Made by a program: the position numbers and the translations under genes. From Knoellia subterranea KCTC 19937 (GTDB lineage: Bacteria; Actinomycetota; Actinomycetes; Actinomycetales; Dermatophilaceae), in NCBI RefSeq assembly GCF_000768685.1, contig NZ_AVPK01000004.1:62001-126000 (forward strand): DNA of 64,000 nt, given 5' to 3'. Position 1 is the first letter of the stretch. Each line of letters starts with the position of its first letter. This document shows, piece by piece, positions 54,836 to 63,512 of the stretch. The notes beneath the pieces are model-generated. The model ran no database searches, was not told the origin of the DNA, and was given only the letters and a program-made list of their open reading frames with translations.

Positions 54836-55951
54836 TCAGGCGAAGAAGTCGCGGATCGCTCCGCCGAGTTCCTCCGGCACCTCCATCGACGCGAAGTGGC
54901 CGCCCTTGGGGTGCTCGGTCCACGAGACGATGTTCGTGTTGTCCCGCTCGGCGAACGGACGCATCGAGCGGAAGTCGTCGGCGAAGACGGCGACACCGAT
55001 CGGGCCTTCGTTGACGCGCGCCTCGACGGCTGCGTCGGTGCGGTAGTAGCGCGTTGCGCCGGCGCTGCTGTTGGTCAACCAGTAGAAGCTGACCTGGGTG
55101 AGGACCTGGTCGCGGGTGAGGGTGGAGGTGCCGTTGCCGAAGTTCTCGAAGAGCTCGTTGTAGGCGAGCTGGCCGACGGGCGAGTCGCTCAACGCGGCCG
55201 AAATCGTCTGTGGCCGTGAGGAATTCATCGTTGCGAACCCGTTGACGGTCTGGAACCAGCCGGCGAACTCGAGCGCCGCGTAGTCGGCGGGCGTCATCTT
55301 CTCGAACTCGGCCGGGTCGCCCGACGGGAAGGAGAAGAGCTGGAGGACATGCGCGCCGAGGAAGCCGTCCGGGTTGAGGATCGCGAGCTCGCGTCCGACC
55401 ATCGCGCCGTTGTCGGAACCGTGGACGCCGTACGAGTCGTAGCCCAACCCGCGCATGAGCGCGTCCCAGGTGCGGGCGACGCGCGGGGTGTCCCACTCAC
55501 CGTCGGACAGCGGCTGGCTGTAGCCGATGCCGGGGAGGGTCGGGATGACGAGGTGGAAGTCGGCAGTGAGCTGCGGGATGAGGTCGAGGAAGTCGATGAA
55601 CGAGCCGGGGTAGGTGTGCGCGAGCAGGAGGGGCGTCGCGTCCTCGTTGGCGGAGCGGACGTGGACGAGGTGGATGCTCTGGCCGTCGATCTCGGTGAGG
55701 AACTGCGGGTAGGCGTTCATCGCGGATTCCTGTGCGCGCCAGTCGAATTCGCCGAGCCAGTGGGCGACCATCTCGCGCAGGTAGGAGACGGGAGCGCCGT
55801 TGCTCCAGTCGCTGGTGTCGTGCTCGGTGGCCGGCTCGGCGGCGAAGCGGGTGCGCTCGAGGCGGGCCTGCAGGTCGTCGAGGTCTGACTGCGGGACGGC
55901 GACGGTGAAGGGTCGGAGGGACAGGGCCTGGGTGTTCTCGGTGGTGTTCAT
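54836..55951 (-). CDS. Epoxide hydrolase-like alpha/beta hydrolase
   Basis: 371 residues from ATG 55951. An N-terminal EHN domain (RPFTVAVPQSDLDDLQARLERTR, and SYLREMVAHWLGEFDWRAQE) precedes the alpha/beta core. The oxyanion motif HTYPGS, nucleophile Asp in VHGSDNGAMVG and the terminal catalytic His in HPKGGHFAS are present, the pattern of juvenile-hormone-type epoxide hydrolases. It would open an epoxide to a diol. It is divergent from the WYL regulator. Confidence 0.88.
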   Translation of the reverse strand: MNTTENTQALSLRPFTVAVPQSDLDDLQARLERTRFAAEPATEHDTSDWSNGAPVSYLREMVAHWLGEFDWRAQESAMNAYPQFLTEIDGQSIHLVHVRSANEDATPLLLAHTYPGSFIDFLDLIPQLTADFHLVIPTLPGIGYSQPLSDGEWDTPRVARTWDALMRGLGYDSYGVHGSDNGAMVGRELAILNPDGFLGAHVLQLFSFPSGDPAEFEKMTPADYAALEFAGWFQTVNGFATMNSSRPQTISAALSDSPVGQLAYNELFENFGNGTSTLTRDQVLTQVSFYWLTNSSAGATRYYRTDAAVEARVNEGPIGVAVFADDFRSMRPFAERDNTNIVSWTEHPKGGHFASMEVPEELGGAIRDFFA

Positions 55952-56057
55952 GGAAGAACAGTCGCAAGGGTTCCGGCACGGTTAGTTCCTGATTAATCTG
56001 GGTCCGTCGACAAAGTTTTCGGGCCTGTTTGTCGGGCCGTTCCGGGAGGTGGTCGCG

Positions 56058-57035
56058 GTGCTCCAGACGTCGGCGCGACTGCTCGCGCTGCTCGGCCAGC
56101 TGCAGGCCCGCGACATCGTGTCGGGCGTCGAACTCGCCGAGCGGCTCGGCGTGGGGGAGCGCACCGTTCGCAAGGACATCGAGCGGCTGCGCGAGCTCGG
56201 CTACCCAGTCGATTCGGTGCGCGGACCGGCGGGCGGCTACCGGTTCGGAGACCACGGCCGGCTGCCTCCGCTGCTGCTCGAGCCCGACGAGGCTGTGGCT
56301 GTCGCCGTCGGATTGGCCTCTGTCGCAACGGTTCGCGGCATCGAGGAGTCGAGCGCGCTCGCCCTGGCCAAGCTCGAACACGTGCTTCCTGACCGGCTGC
56401 GACGTCGGGTGCGGGCGCTCCACGAGAGCACCGACGTCGGCCTCAACAACACCGAGAGCAACGTCCAGGCACCACCCGTCGACGTTGCCGTCCTCGCCGA
56501 GTTGGCGGCCGCGATCCGCGATCGCGAGGGATTGCGCTTCTTCTATCGACCTGGTGAGCGCGGGGACGAGGAACGCGTCGAGGCTGACCCCTATCGGCTC
56601 GTGAGCTGGCACGAGCGGTGGTACGTCGTGGCGCGTCGACGGCCGTCGAAGGAGTGGCAGGTCTTCCGGGTGGACTGGATGGAGCTGCGTATGCCGGGTG
56701 GCGGGCGATTCGTGTCCGATCCCCTCGACGGGGGCGACTATGCGTCGTTCGTCCTGCGCGAGGTGGCGTTCTCGGGCTGGAACTTCCATGCCCGCATCGC
56801 CGTCGACGCGCCCGCGGCCGAGGTGCTGTCGCGCATCCACGCCGCGGTGGGTGTCGTGGAGACGGTCGACGAGTCGCACAGCGTCCTCGTCACCGGTGGC
56901 GACAGCCTCGAGGTCGTCGCCGTCTGGATCGGGATGCTCGGCCTCGACTTCCACGTCACCGGGCCGCCGGAGCTCGTCGAGCACCTGAGGATCCTCGGCG
57001 AGAGGTACGCCCGAGCCATCGCCTCACAGCACTAG
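56058..57035 (+). CDS. YafY-type WYL-domain transcriptional regulator
   Basis: 325 residues from GTG 56058, placed eight bases after GGGAGG; GTG 56049 is inside that site. HTH_11 reads LQARDIVSGVELAERLGVGERTVRKDI, the WYL domain RFFYRPGERGDEER and DPYRLVSWHERWYVVARR, and a WCX C-terminus. Divergent from the epoxide hydrolase across 106 bases, which it likely controls. WYL domains bind nucleic acid or small ligands. Confidence 0.88.
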   Translation: MLQTSARLLALLGQLQARDIVSGVELAERLGVGERTVRKDIERLRELGYPVDSVRGPAGGYRFGDHGRLPPLLLEPDEAVAVAVGLASVATVRGIEESSALALAKLEHVLPDRLRRRVRALHESTDVGLNNTESNVQAPPVDVAVLAELAAAIRDREGLRFFYRPGERGDEERVEADPYRLVSWHERWYVVARRRPSKEWQVFRVDWMELRMPGGGRFVSDPLDGGDYASFVLREVAFSGWNFHARIAVDAPAAEVLSRIHAAVGVVETVDESHSVLVTGGDSLEVVAVWIGMLGLDFHVTGPPELVEHLRILGERYARAIASQH

Positions 57036-57200
57036 CGGCGGAGGCGTACCGGCGGACATGCAGTGGCCGCCCCACGAGTGCTTCGGCGGGGCTGGCTGAG
57101 CGCAACGATCCGGCCTGAACGGGACCATTGCATGTCCAGCGGCCCCGGCACCCACGGTGCGCGGACCGCGGGTGTCAGCCCTGCGGCATACGTTGCCAGA

Positions 57201-58547
57201 GTGCTGACCACCGTCGCGGTCTCGGGATACCGCTCACTGCGCGACGTCGTCGTGCCGCTCCACGGTCTTGACCTCGTCACGGGCGCCAACGGCTCCGGCA
57301 AGTCGAGCCTCTACCGCAGCCTGCGCCTCCTCGCGGGCTGTGGACGCGGCGATGTCATCGGAACGCTCGCCCGCGAGGGCGGCCTCCAGTCCGCGCTCTG
57401 GGCCGGTCCGGTCTCGCTCGATGGCGCCCGCAAGCAGGGCCATGTCGTCCAGGGGACAGTGCGCAAGGCTCCGATCAGTCTGCGGCTGGGCTTTGCCACC
57501 GAGGAGCTCGGCTACCTCGTCGACCTCGGGTTGCCGGTGCAGGGGCCGGCATCGGACAACAGTGGCTCGGCGTTCCTGCGGGACCCCGAGATCAAGCGGG
57601 AGATCGTGTGGGCCGGGCCGGTGATGCGGCCCAATTCGGTTCTCGTGAGGCGTCGTTGGGGTGTCGTCGAGGTGCGTGGCGACATGGCGACCCAGTCGGC
57701 TCGTTCGGGATGGGACGACGACTGGGCCACTGATCGAGCCCCCGGTTGGGAGTCCGACCCCGAACCGGAGCCGGACGAGCCGGCTCCCGGTCGGACGCGA
57801 GGCTGGACCCAACTCACGACCTCGCTGCGCCCCTGGCAGTCGATGCTCACCGAACTCGCCGACCCCGAGCGAGCACCCGAGCTGCTCCGGATGCGCCGGC
57901 TCATCTCGGGCTGGCGCTTCTACGACGGGTTCCGGGCGGACGCAGCCGCACCGGCGCGCCAGGTGCAGGTGGGGACGCGAACCCCGGTGCTGTCCGACGA
58001 CGGATCCGATCTCGCGGCAGCGCTGCAGACGATCCGGGAGGACGGGCGGTCGGGGCTCGACGCTGCGATCGCCGACGCATTCCAGGGGGCGACGCTCGAC
58101 GTGCCGGCCGTCGACGGGCGGTTCGGCGTGCACCTGCACCAGCCCGGGATGCTGCGACCGCTCGACGCTGCGGAACTGTCCGACGGGACGTTGCGCTACC
58201 TCTGTCTGGTGGCCGCCCTCCTCACGGTCGATCCGCCGCCGCTCATGGTCCTCAACGAGCCGGAGACGTCGCTGCACCCGGACCTGCTGCCGCCGCTGGC
58301 TCGGCTCATCCGGGCCGCGTCCGAGCGCAGCCAGATCATGGTGGTCTCGCACTCGGAGGCGTTGGCGCGTGAGCTCGGTGCCGGGGCGGGCACGGACTGG
58401 GACGACGACGCGGCCGACGACGATGAGCCGGCCGGACTGGGCTCGCGGCCGCGTCGAGTGACCCTGGTCAAGGACCTTGGCGAGACCTTCGTCGAGGGGC
58501 AGGGCCTGCTCACGACACCACCGTGGAACTGGGGCAGCCGCAGATGA
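57201..58547 (+). CDS. Stand-alone AAA ATPase (RecF/SMC-like, AAA_21)
   Basis: 448 residues from GTG 57201 (MLTTVAVSGYRSLRD, the usual start of this family); ATG 57132 would add 23. Walker A GANGSGKSS (about 30-38) and signature-like SDGTLRYLCL are followed by Walker B LMVLNEPETSLHP and a switch His in VVSHSE. No TOPRIM nuclease domain follows, so it is shorter than OLD proteins. An acidic Asp-rich insert lies near 395-410. The role, DNA repair or defence, is open. Confidence 0.8.
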   Translation: MLTTVAVSGYRSLRDVVVPLHGLDLVTGANGSGKSSLYRSLRLLAGCGRGDVIGTLAREGGLQSALWAGPVSLDGARKQGHVVQGTVRKAPISLRLGFATEELGYLVDLGLPVQGPASDNSGSAFLRDPEIKREIVWAGPVMRPNSVLVRRRWGVVEVRGDMATQSARSGWDDDWATDRAPGWESDPEPEPDEPAPGRTRGWTQLTTSLRPWQSMLTELADPERAPELLRMRRLISGWRFYDGFRADAAAPARQVQVGTRTPVLSDDGSDLAAALQTIREDGRSGLDAAIADAFQGATLDVPAVDGRFGVHLHQPGMLRPLDAAELSDGTLRYLCLVAALLTVDPPPLMVLNEPETSLHPDLLPPLARLIRAASERSQIMVVSHSEALARELGAGAGTDWDDDAADDDEPAGLGSRPRRVTLVKDLGETFVEGQGLLTTPPWNWGSRR

Positions 58548-58596
58548 CCGAACTCCTCAACGCGCGGATCGGCGTTCGGTCGCCTACGGTGTCCGG

Positions 58597-58920
58597 ATGG
58601 ATTCGCTCCTCACCACCGACGCGTGCACGCTGCCGACGACCGATCGGCCGCTGCGGCTCGCGGAGTTCGACGACCTCTTCGAGACGTCGGTGCACCAGGC
58701 CGAGTTCGCCGGCGACCTCGTCCGGCTGCAGCTCACCGGTGAGGTCGGCCTCGAGGCGCGGGTGCGAGACCTCGCCGAGCGCGAGTCCGCGTGCTGCTCG
58801 TTCTTCACCTTCGAGCTCACCGGGGACGACGAGCACCTCACCCTCGACATCTCGGTCCTCCCGCAGCATCGCGACCTGCTCGACGACCTCGCGGCACGCG
58901 CCCGACGCCTCTCGGCGTGA
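58597..58920 (+). CDS. Small conserved protein with ExxCCxFxxF motif
   Basis: 107 residues from ATG 58597. The central segment is VRDLAERESACCSFFTFELTGDD, with adjacent cysteines that could bind a metal; a similar motif occurs in small actinobacterial proteins encoded near MerR-type genes. The remainder is an alpha/beta domain with EFDDLFETSVHQAEF. I cannot assign a function. It follows the AAA gene by 49 bases. Confidence 0.65.
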   Translation: MDSLLTTDACTLPTTDRPLRLAEFDDLFETSVHQAEFAGDLVRLQLTGEVGLEARVRDLAERESACCSFFTFELTGDDEHLTLDISVLPQHRDLLDDLAARARRLSA

Positions 58921-58955
58921 GCGCTCGCCGCGGCTCCCCGTGACAGGGTGAGCGC

Positions 58956-59291
58956 ATGCGTGGTGACAGCGACCTGACGCGCTTCGGCGGCCCGGACTCC
59001 GGCGAACCTGTCGTCTTCACCGGTCCGGTGATCGAGTGGCGCGGTCCCGCGCCCTACTACTTCGTCGCGATCGGGCCCGAGGACAGCGAGGACATCAAGC
59101 TCGCGGCCAAGGGCCTGGAGTACTGGGGCCAGGTGCCGGTGAGGGCCCGCATCGACGGCACCGACTTCCGGACCGCACTCTTCCCCAAGGACGGCGCCTA
59201 CCTCCTGCCGGTCAAGGACGCCGTGCGGCGGGCCATCGGCGTCGAGGTGGACGATGTCGTCGACGTTGTCCTGTGGCTCGGGCGCGACTGA
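58956..59291 (+). CDS. DUF1905 family protein
   Basis: 111 residues from ATG 58956. The DUF1905 pattern is clear: FTGPVIEWRGPAPYYFVAI, KGLEYWGQVPVRARIDGTDF, FPKDGAYLLPVKDAVRRAIG, DDVVDVVLWL. It is a small beta-barrel-like domain of unknown function, sometimes fused to YdeI-type domains but single here. Confidence 0.88.
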   Translation: MRGDSDLTRFGGPDSGEPVVFTGPVIEWRGPAPYYFVAIGPEDSEDIKLAAKGLEYWGQVPVRARIDGTDFRTALFPKDGAYLLPVKDAVRRAIGVEVDDVVDVVLWLGRD

Positions 59292-59344
59292 CACGTACCC
59301 GGATTCGCGCGACGGCTCGCTGCCGGTCCTGACAGGATGACCCG

Positions 59345-59680
59345 ATGGACGCCCTCAGGTCGATGGTCCTCTTCGCCGCCGCGGCCCTCGCCGAGATCGG
59401 CGGCGCCTGGCTCGTCTGGCAGGGAGTGCGCGAGCACCGCGGGTGGGCGTGGATCGGTGCCGGCGTCATCGCGCTCGGTCTCTACGGCTTCGTCGCCACC
59501 CTCCAACCGGACGCTCACTTCGGAAGGATCCTCGCGGCATACGGAGGGGTCTTTGTCGCCGGCTCGCTCGCCTGGGGGATGGTGGTCGACGGCTTCCGAC
59601 CCGATCGATACGACGTCGCCGGGGCGCTGCTCTGCCTCGCCGGAGTGGCCGTGATCATGTACGCACCGAGAGAGGCCTGA
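59345..59680 (+). CDS. UPF0060 (YnfA-like) membrane protein
   Basis: 111 residues with four transmembrane helices. The start [24 protein letters not shown] and the later [28 protein letters not shown] are diagnostic for UPF0060. The fold is related to small multidrug-resistance proteins; the substrate is unknown. The octamer covers the Ala-Ala-Tyr codons in LAAYGG. It lies three bases before the next gene. Confidence 0.92.
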   Translation: MDALRSMVLFAAAALAEIGGAWLVWQGVREHRGWAWIGAGVIALGLYGFVATLQPDAHFGRILAAYGGVFVAGSLAWGMVVDGFRPDRYDVAGALLCLAGVAVIMYAPREA

Positions 59681-59683
59681 GCG

Positions 59684-60193
59684 ATGTCGACCCTCGAGAT
59701 CACCGTCGCCGACCCGCTGCCGGGGTCTGTGGACGAGGCGAGCGAGCGGGCGGTGTGGACGGCCACGCGCGCGCGGGTGTGGTCGATCGTCACTCTCGAG
59801 AAGGTCATGCTCGTCGGGCTCATCAGCGTCATCTATGGCCAGGTGCTCCCGGATCTGCGCTCGACGGGGACGCAGTTGTTCATCGGCATCTCAGTCGTCG
59901 TTCTCGCCAATGCGGCGATGGCCCTCGCGTTCGCGCGTGCCGGGCGCAGCATTCAGGGGGCGGCGATGACGTTCGCGTTCCGGGTGGCCGTCAACGTCGC
60001 GCTGGTGCTCGTGGGCGGTTGGCTGCTCGGGCGCAACGGTGGAGACGCCAACGAAGGCGCAACCCTCTTCTTCATCCTCCTGCTCAGCCTCATCACTTCG
60101 CTCCACGACCGCTACTGGCCGGTGCATGCGACCCGCGTGCACGAGGAGGGCATGGATGAGCCGGGAGTGAGTGCGTCCGGCGTCGTCAGCTGA
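59684..60193 (+). CDS. Four-helix membrane protein, function unknown
   Basis: 169 residues from ATG 59684. A 40-residue cytoplasmic start precedes helices near VMLVGLISVIYGQVL, LFIGISVVVLANAAMALAFA, AMTFAFRVAVNVALVLVGGW and ATLFFILLLSLIT. No family is recognised. It is probably co-transcribed with the UPF0060 gene. It overlaps the convergent acetyltransferase by eight bases at its 3' end. Confidence 0.7.
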   Translation: MSTLEITVADPLPGSVDEASERAVWTATRARVWSIVTLEKVMLVGLISVIYGQVLPDLRSTGTQLFIGISVVVLANAAMALAFARAGRSIQGAAMTFAFRVAVNVALVLVGGWLLGRNGGDANEGATLFFILLLSLITSLHDRYWPVHATRVHEEGMDEPGVSASGVVS

Positions 60194-60761
60194 GGGTGAG
60201 TCGCATGACCCAGCGCCACTTGGCGATCCTCCGATCCCGCTCGAACCCGAACTCCTCGAAGAGGGTCTCCGGACCGGTGTGGAACCATGCTCCTCGCTGC
60301 GGGCCCCGCTCCTCGACCTGCTCAGGGTAGGCCTCCACGATGCCGCCGCCGGACGCGCGGATCCCGTCGAGGACGGCCGCGACGGCGGCGCGGGCGACGC
60401 CGCGGCCGCGGTGCTTGCTGCCCGTGAAGATGCAGCCGATGCGCCAGTTCGGGGGTGTGGTGGCCTCGCGCTCGTAGGTCTTGCTGTTCTTGATGTTCGG
60501 CAGCTCGGCCGGCGTGCCGAACTGGCACCAGCCGACACAGTCGTCGCCGCTGTAGACGAGGACCTGATGGACGGTGCCGGCTCTGGCGTGCGCCTCCTTG
60601 GCGGCGCGGTTGGCGGCGGCGCTCGGCGGCTTTGACAGCCCTTCCGGGTGGAAGCCGATGCACCAGCAGCCGCCCCACACGCCGTTGTTCGCCTCGACGA
60701 GTGCCGCGAAGTCGGGCCACGTCTCCTTGGTGAGCAGGCGGGTCGTGTAGTCGGGTGCCAC
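60186..60761 (-). CDS. GNAT-family N-acetyltransferase, GGCWC subgroup (copy 2)
   Basis: 191 residues from GTG 60761. It shares with the gene at 29213-29803 the segment NNGVWGGCWCIGFHPEG, then FGTPAELPNIKNSKTYE and the acetyl-CoA loop GSKHRGRGVARAAVAAVLDGI. It ends with the ETLFEEFGFERDR motif. Clear paralogues about 30 kb apart. The substrate is unknown; the paired cysteines are conserved in both. Confidence 0.83.
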   Translation of the reverse strand: MAPDYTTRLLTKETWPDFAALVEANNGVWGGCWCIGFHPEGLSKPPSAAANRAAKEAHARAGTVHQVLVYSGDDCVGWCQFGTPAELPNIKNSKTYEREATTPPNWRIGCIFTGSKHRGRGVARAAVAAVLDGIRASGGGIVEAYPEQVEERGPQRGAWFHTGPETLFEEFGFERDRRIAKWRWVMRLTLS

Positions 60762-60851
60762 CCGTCCAAGGTCCCACGGACCACGCCGCTGAGGGCGCGG
60801 TCCGTGGGACCCGTTCGGTGAGCGGTCGGCTCTGTGCACCGACCCCTCGGC

Positions 60852-61208
60852 TCAGGCACCGAAGTACTCAAGGCCCTTGCCATTGGCGCCGTTGGGGTTC
60901 ATCCGGCCCGTCTCCTTCGGGTCGCCGATCGTCATCTTCTCGAAGATCTTGAGACCGACCGGGAGGCCTTCGGCGCGCAGGGCGGCGTAGCCGGCGTCGA
61001 CTGCTGCGTCGCACTCGGCCTCGTAGCCCTCGAAGCCGGCACCGTCCTGCGCCGACAGCACGAACCAGTTCGAGCTGGTCGGCCCGTTGAGGGTGTACAT
61101 CGGGACGAAGCAGTGGTGGGCCATGGCGGGTGCGGCGACGACGACGGCCGCAGTGCCGGCGGCCGCGACGGCGAGACCGGCACGGCGCAGGGTCTTGCGT
61201 GGGGACAT
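60852..61208 (-). CDS. Small secreted protein, function unknown
   Basis: 118 residues from ATG 61208, with AGGAGG upstream. A signal peptide (RKTLRRAGLAVAAAGTAAVV) ends near APAMAHH. The mature part of about 88 residues has two cysteines and the stretch CFVPMYTLNGPTSSNWFVLS, then DAGYAALRAEGLPVGLKIFEKMTIG. No domain is recognised. Paired cysteines suggest a disulfide-stabilised extracellular fold. Confidence 0.7.
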   Translation of the reverse strand: MSPRKTLRRAGLAVAAAGTAAVVVAAPAMAHHCFVPMYTLNGPTSSNWFVLSAQDGAGFEGYEAECDAAVDAGYAALRAEGLPVGLKIFEKMTIGDPKETGRMNPNGANGKGLEYFGA

Positions 61209-61467
61209 GAGTTCCTCCTGTGGATGGGCCCGGCGGACCTCGGTGGCCGCCGTGGGTGTGGGACCACGGTCCAGCCGGGCGCGTCCCGTCCGACAGGGGT
61301 GGGCGTCCCGATCCACCGGGACGTTTCGAGGTGTTGCGGCAGGAGGTGTCGGGGCAGGAGGTGCCGGAGGGAAACTGTGGGGTCCGGAGGGCACATAAGC
61401 CTCCGGACCCCACACGTACCCTCATGGGGAGCAAAAGTTGGGGGCGGGGGTCAGTAGGGTGGCGGCG

Positions 61468-61983
61468 ATGATCCTGCCGAAGGTCCGCGACCCGCGACTC
61501 ATCACGGTGCGTCGCGGAGGCACGCTCACCGACGCCGACCACCAGCTCCTCACGCTGTGGGCGGCGCAGTGCGCGGAACACGTGCTCGACCTGTTCGAGT
61601 CGGCTGAGCCCGGCGACGAACGCCCCCGGGCCGCGATCGAGCACGCGCGGGCATGGGTGCGCGGCGAGGTCCCGATGATGGAGTCGCGAGCTGCCGGTGG
61701 GCACGCCATGGGTGCCGCCCGGCCGCTGCGTGGTGCTCCACGCTTCGCGGCGTATGCCGCGGGGCAGGCCGCGTGCGTTCCTCACGTCGCGGAGCACGAC
61801 CTGGGCGCCGCCGCCTATGCCATCAAGGCGGTGTTGGCCGCGGCTCCTGCTGCGTCGGCTGAGGAGGTCCGGTTGCGGGAGCGCGACTGGCAGCGCGAGC
61901 AGTTGCCGGACCAGGTCCGCGACCTCGTGCTCGAGGACCAGACGCGTCGCAACGACATCTGCTGGTTCGTCTTCGCCGACTGA
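61468..61983 (+). CDS. Putative immunity protein (Imm5-like)
   Basis: 171 residues from ATG 61468. The pattern DPRLITVRRGGTLTDADHQLL, WAAQCAEHVLDLFES, DERPRAAIEHARAWVRGE and AHVAEHDLGAAAYAIKAVL-like repeats fits the helical Imm5-like group annotated in polymorphic-toxin loci. No toxin gene is adjacent, so it is an orphan here. An unrelated role is possible. Confidence 0.65.
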   Translation: MILPKVRDPRLITVRRGGTLTDADHQLLTLWAAQCAEHVLDLFESAEPGDERPRAAIEHARAWVRGEVPMMESRAAGGHAMGAARPLRGAPRFAAYAAGQAACVPHVAEHDLGAAAYAIKAVLAAAPAASAEEVRLRERDWQREQLPDQVRDLVLEDQTRRNDICWFVFAD

Positions 61984-62063
61984 CCGGCCGAGTCCACCGG
62001 CGCACGGAACCGGGCGGCACGGCATACCGGCGTGTTGCGGTGGAGCGTCGCTACGATCGAACG

Positions 62064-62597
62064 GTGACCACCACACTCGTCCTCTCCGTCATCGGCGACG
62101 ACCGCGCCGGACTCGTCAAGGCGCTCGCCGACGTCATCGAGCAGGGCGGTGGCAACTGGGAGCGCAGCCATCTCAGCGAACTCGCCGGCAAGTTCGCGGG
62201 CATCGTCGTCGTGACCGTGCCCACCGACCGGGCGGACGACCTGCGTTCGTCGCTGGAGCCGCTGCAGGGTCTGCTCGACGTGGCCGTGCACGACGGCGCT
62301 GTCGTCGAAGCGGCGGAAGGCGTGCAGGAGGTGCGCGTCGAGCTGCTCGGCAACGATCAGCCCGGCATCGTCGGCAGGGTCTCGGGCGTCCTGGCCCAGC
62401 ACGGTCTCAGCGTCGCCGAACTCGTGAGCACGACGCGGGACGCACCGATGGCCGGCGGGCGACTGTTCGAGGCGATCGCGGTGGCAACGGTCCCGGCCGA
62501 CGCCGACCTCGATGCGTTGCAGGCCGACCTCGAGCAACTCGCGACCGAGATGATGGTCGACCTGACGCTCAGCCCGCACGACGACGACGCCGACTGA
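62064..62597 (+). CDS. Double-ACT-domain regulator (GcvR-like)
   Basis: 177 residues from GTG 62064. The first ACT domain begins LVLSVIGDDRAGLVKALADVI (1-80) and the second VRVELLGNDQPGIVGRVSGVL (about 90-170). This is the layout of GcvR and related ACT proteins that sense amino acids, typically glycine. No gcv genes are nearby. A strong terminator follows. Confidence 0.82.
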   Translation: MTTTLVLSVIGDDRAGLVKALADVIEQGGGNWERSHLSELAGKFAGIVVVTVPTDRADDLRSSLEPLQGLLDVAVHDGAVVEAAEGVQEVRVELLGNDQPGIVGRVSGVLAQHGLSVAELVSTTRDAPMAGGRLFEAIAVATVPADADLDALQADLEQLATEMMVDLTLSPHDDDAD

Positions 62598-62636
62598 CTC
62601 TGGTCACGGCGCGAGGCGCCAAACCGGAACACAACG

Positions 62637-62666
62637 AAGGCCCCCGACCGTGTGGTCGGGGGCCTT
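62637..62666. terminator. Bidirectional terminator
   Basis: AAGGCCCCCGACC (62637-62649) and GGTCGGGGGCCTT (62654-62666) are perfect 13-base arms around a GTGT loop, flanked by A/T pairs on both sides. It lies between convergent ACT and cold-shock genes. Confidence 0.88.
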
Positions 62667-62701
62667 GGTCCGAGATCAGGATCTCGAAGCTGGAAGAAGG
62701 A

Positions 62702-62905
62702 TCAGAGACCCTTGACCTTCTCGGCCTGCGGGCCCTTGGGACCCTGGGTCACGTCGAACTCGACCTTCTGACCCTCGGTGAGCTCGCGGTAGCCGGTGCT
62801 GTCGATCGCCGAGTAGTGAACGAAGACGTCAGCGCCGCCACCGTCCTGCTCGATGAAGCCGAAGCCCTTTTCGCTGTTGAACCACTTCACGGTGCCGGTT
62901 GCCAC
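62702..62905 (-). CDS. Cold-shock protein (CspA family)
   Basis: 67 residues, GTG start at 62905. RNP1 KGFGFIE and RNP2 VFVHYSAI are intact, with the typical start [11 protein letters not shown]. It is an RNA chaperone binding single-stranded nucleic acid. A leader of more than 100 bases with a stable hairpin precedes it, as in cold-inducible csp genes. Confidence 0.96.
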   Translation of the reverse strand: MATGTVKWFNSEKGFGFIEQDGGGADVFVHYSAIDSTGYRELTEGQKVEFDVTQGPKGPQAEKVKGL

Positions 62906-62929
62906 TTGGTGTTGCCTTTTCTGTATCGC

Positions 62930-62952
62930 GAGCGCTCCCGTGTGGAGCGCTC
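62930..62952 (-). promoter_or_regulatory. Hairpin in the csp leader
   Basis: GAGCGCTCC (62930-62938) and GGAGCGCTC (62944-62952) form a nine-base stem with a five-base loop, 25 bases upstream of the csp start. It could mediate temperature-dependent translation or mRNA stability. Confidence 0.5.
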
Positions 62953-63109
62953 AGTGCCGCCGATGCTCACATCCGGAAAACTCACGCGACCTTCGCGCTG
63001 CTTCTCGACCGTGTTGGCCACGCGGACGTGGACTGAAAGGCAACAGCGATGACGTTAGCAGTCTTCGACGCTTCGGACCCAGCGCGCAGCGCGAACCTAA
63101 ACATTGGTC

Positions 63110-63139
63110 TTGACTTATATAAGCGTATACGCAAATAAT
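63110..63139 (+). promoter_or_regulatory. arsR-type promoter with palindromic operator
   Basis: -35 TTGACT (63110-63115) and -10 AATAAT (63134-63139) with 18-base spacing; the -10 ends five bases before the ATG, so the transcript is probably leaderless. The palindrome GCGTATACGC (63123-63132) fills the spacer within an AT-rich block, a fitting autorepression site for the ArsR product. Confidence 0.7.
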
Positions 63140-63144
63140 GAACC

Positions 63145-63510
63145 ATGCACGCGCTCGACGTCCTCGGTGATCCGGTCCGTCGCCGCATCCTCGAACTGCT
63201 GGCCGATGGCGAGCTCAGTGCCGGGGACGTGGCGGCAACGATCGGCACGGAGTTCGGCATCAGTCAGCCAGCCGTGTCGCAGCACCTCAAAGTGTTGCGG
63301 GACAACGGTTTTGCCAGTGTTCGTGCCGAAGGAACACGACGCCTGTATGCCGTTGACGCCCGTGGCGTGACCGAGGCCCGTGAGTGGTTGTCGGCCTTCG
63401 AACGCTTCTGGCTGCCGAAGCTCGCCGCACTCGACACGGAGCTCGCCCGGGGCCGCCGCCAGCGCCGCCTTGCATCCGAAACCCAGAAAACACATCCCAA
63501 GGAGACCTGA
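63145..63510 (+). CDS. ArsR-family transcriptional regulator
   Basis: 121 residues from ATG 63145. The winged helix reads LDVLGDPVRRRILELLADGEL, ISQPAVSQHLKVLRDNGFASV and EGTRRLYAVD. No metal-binding cysteines are visible, so it belongs to the metal-independent group that usually precedes an SRPBCC gene. Its Lys-rich tail ends two bases before the next gene's start. Autoregulation is expected through the palindrome upstream. Confidence 0.92.
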   Translation: MHALDVLGDPVRRRILELLADGELSAGDVAATIGTEFGISQPAVSQHLKVLRDNGFASVRAEGTRRLYAVDARGVTEAREWLSAFERFWLPKLAALDTELARGRRQRRLASETQKTHPKET

Positions 63511-63512
63511 TC

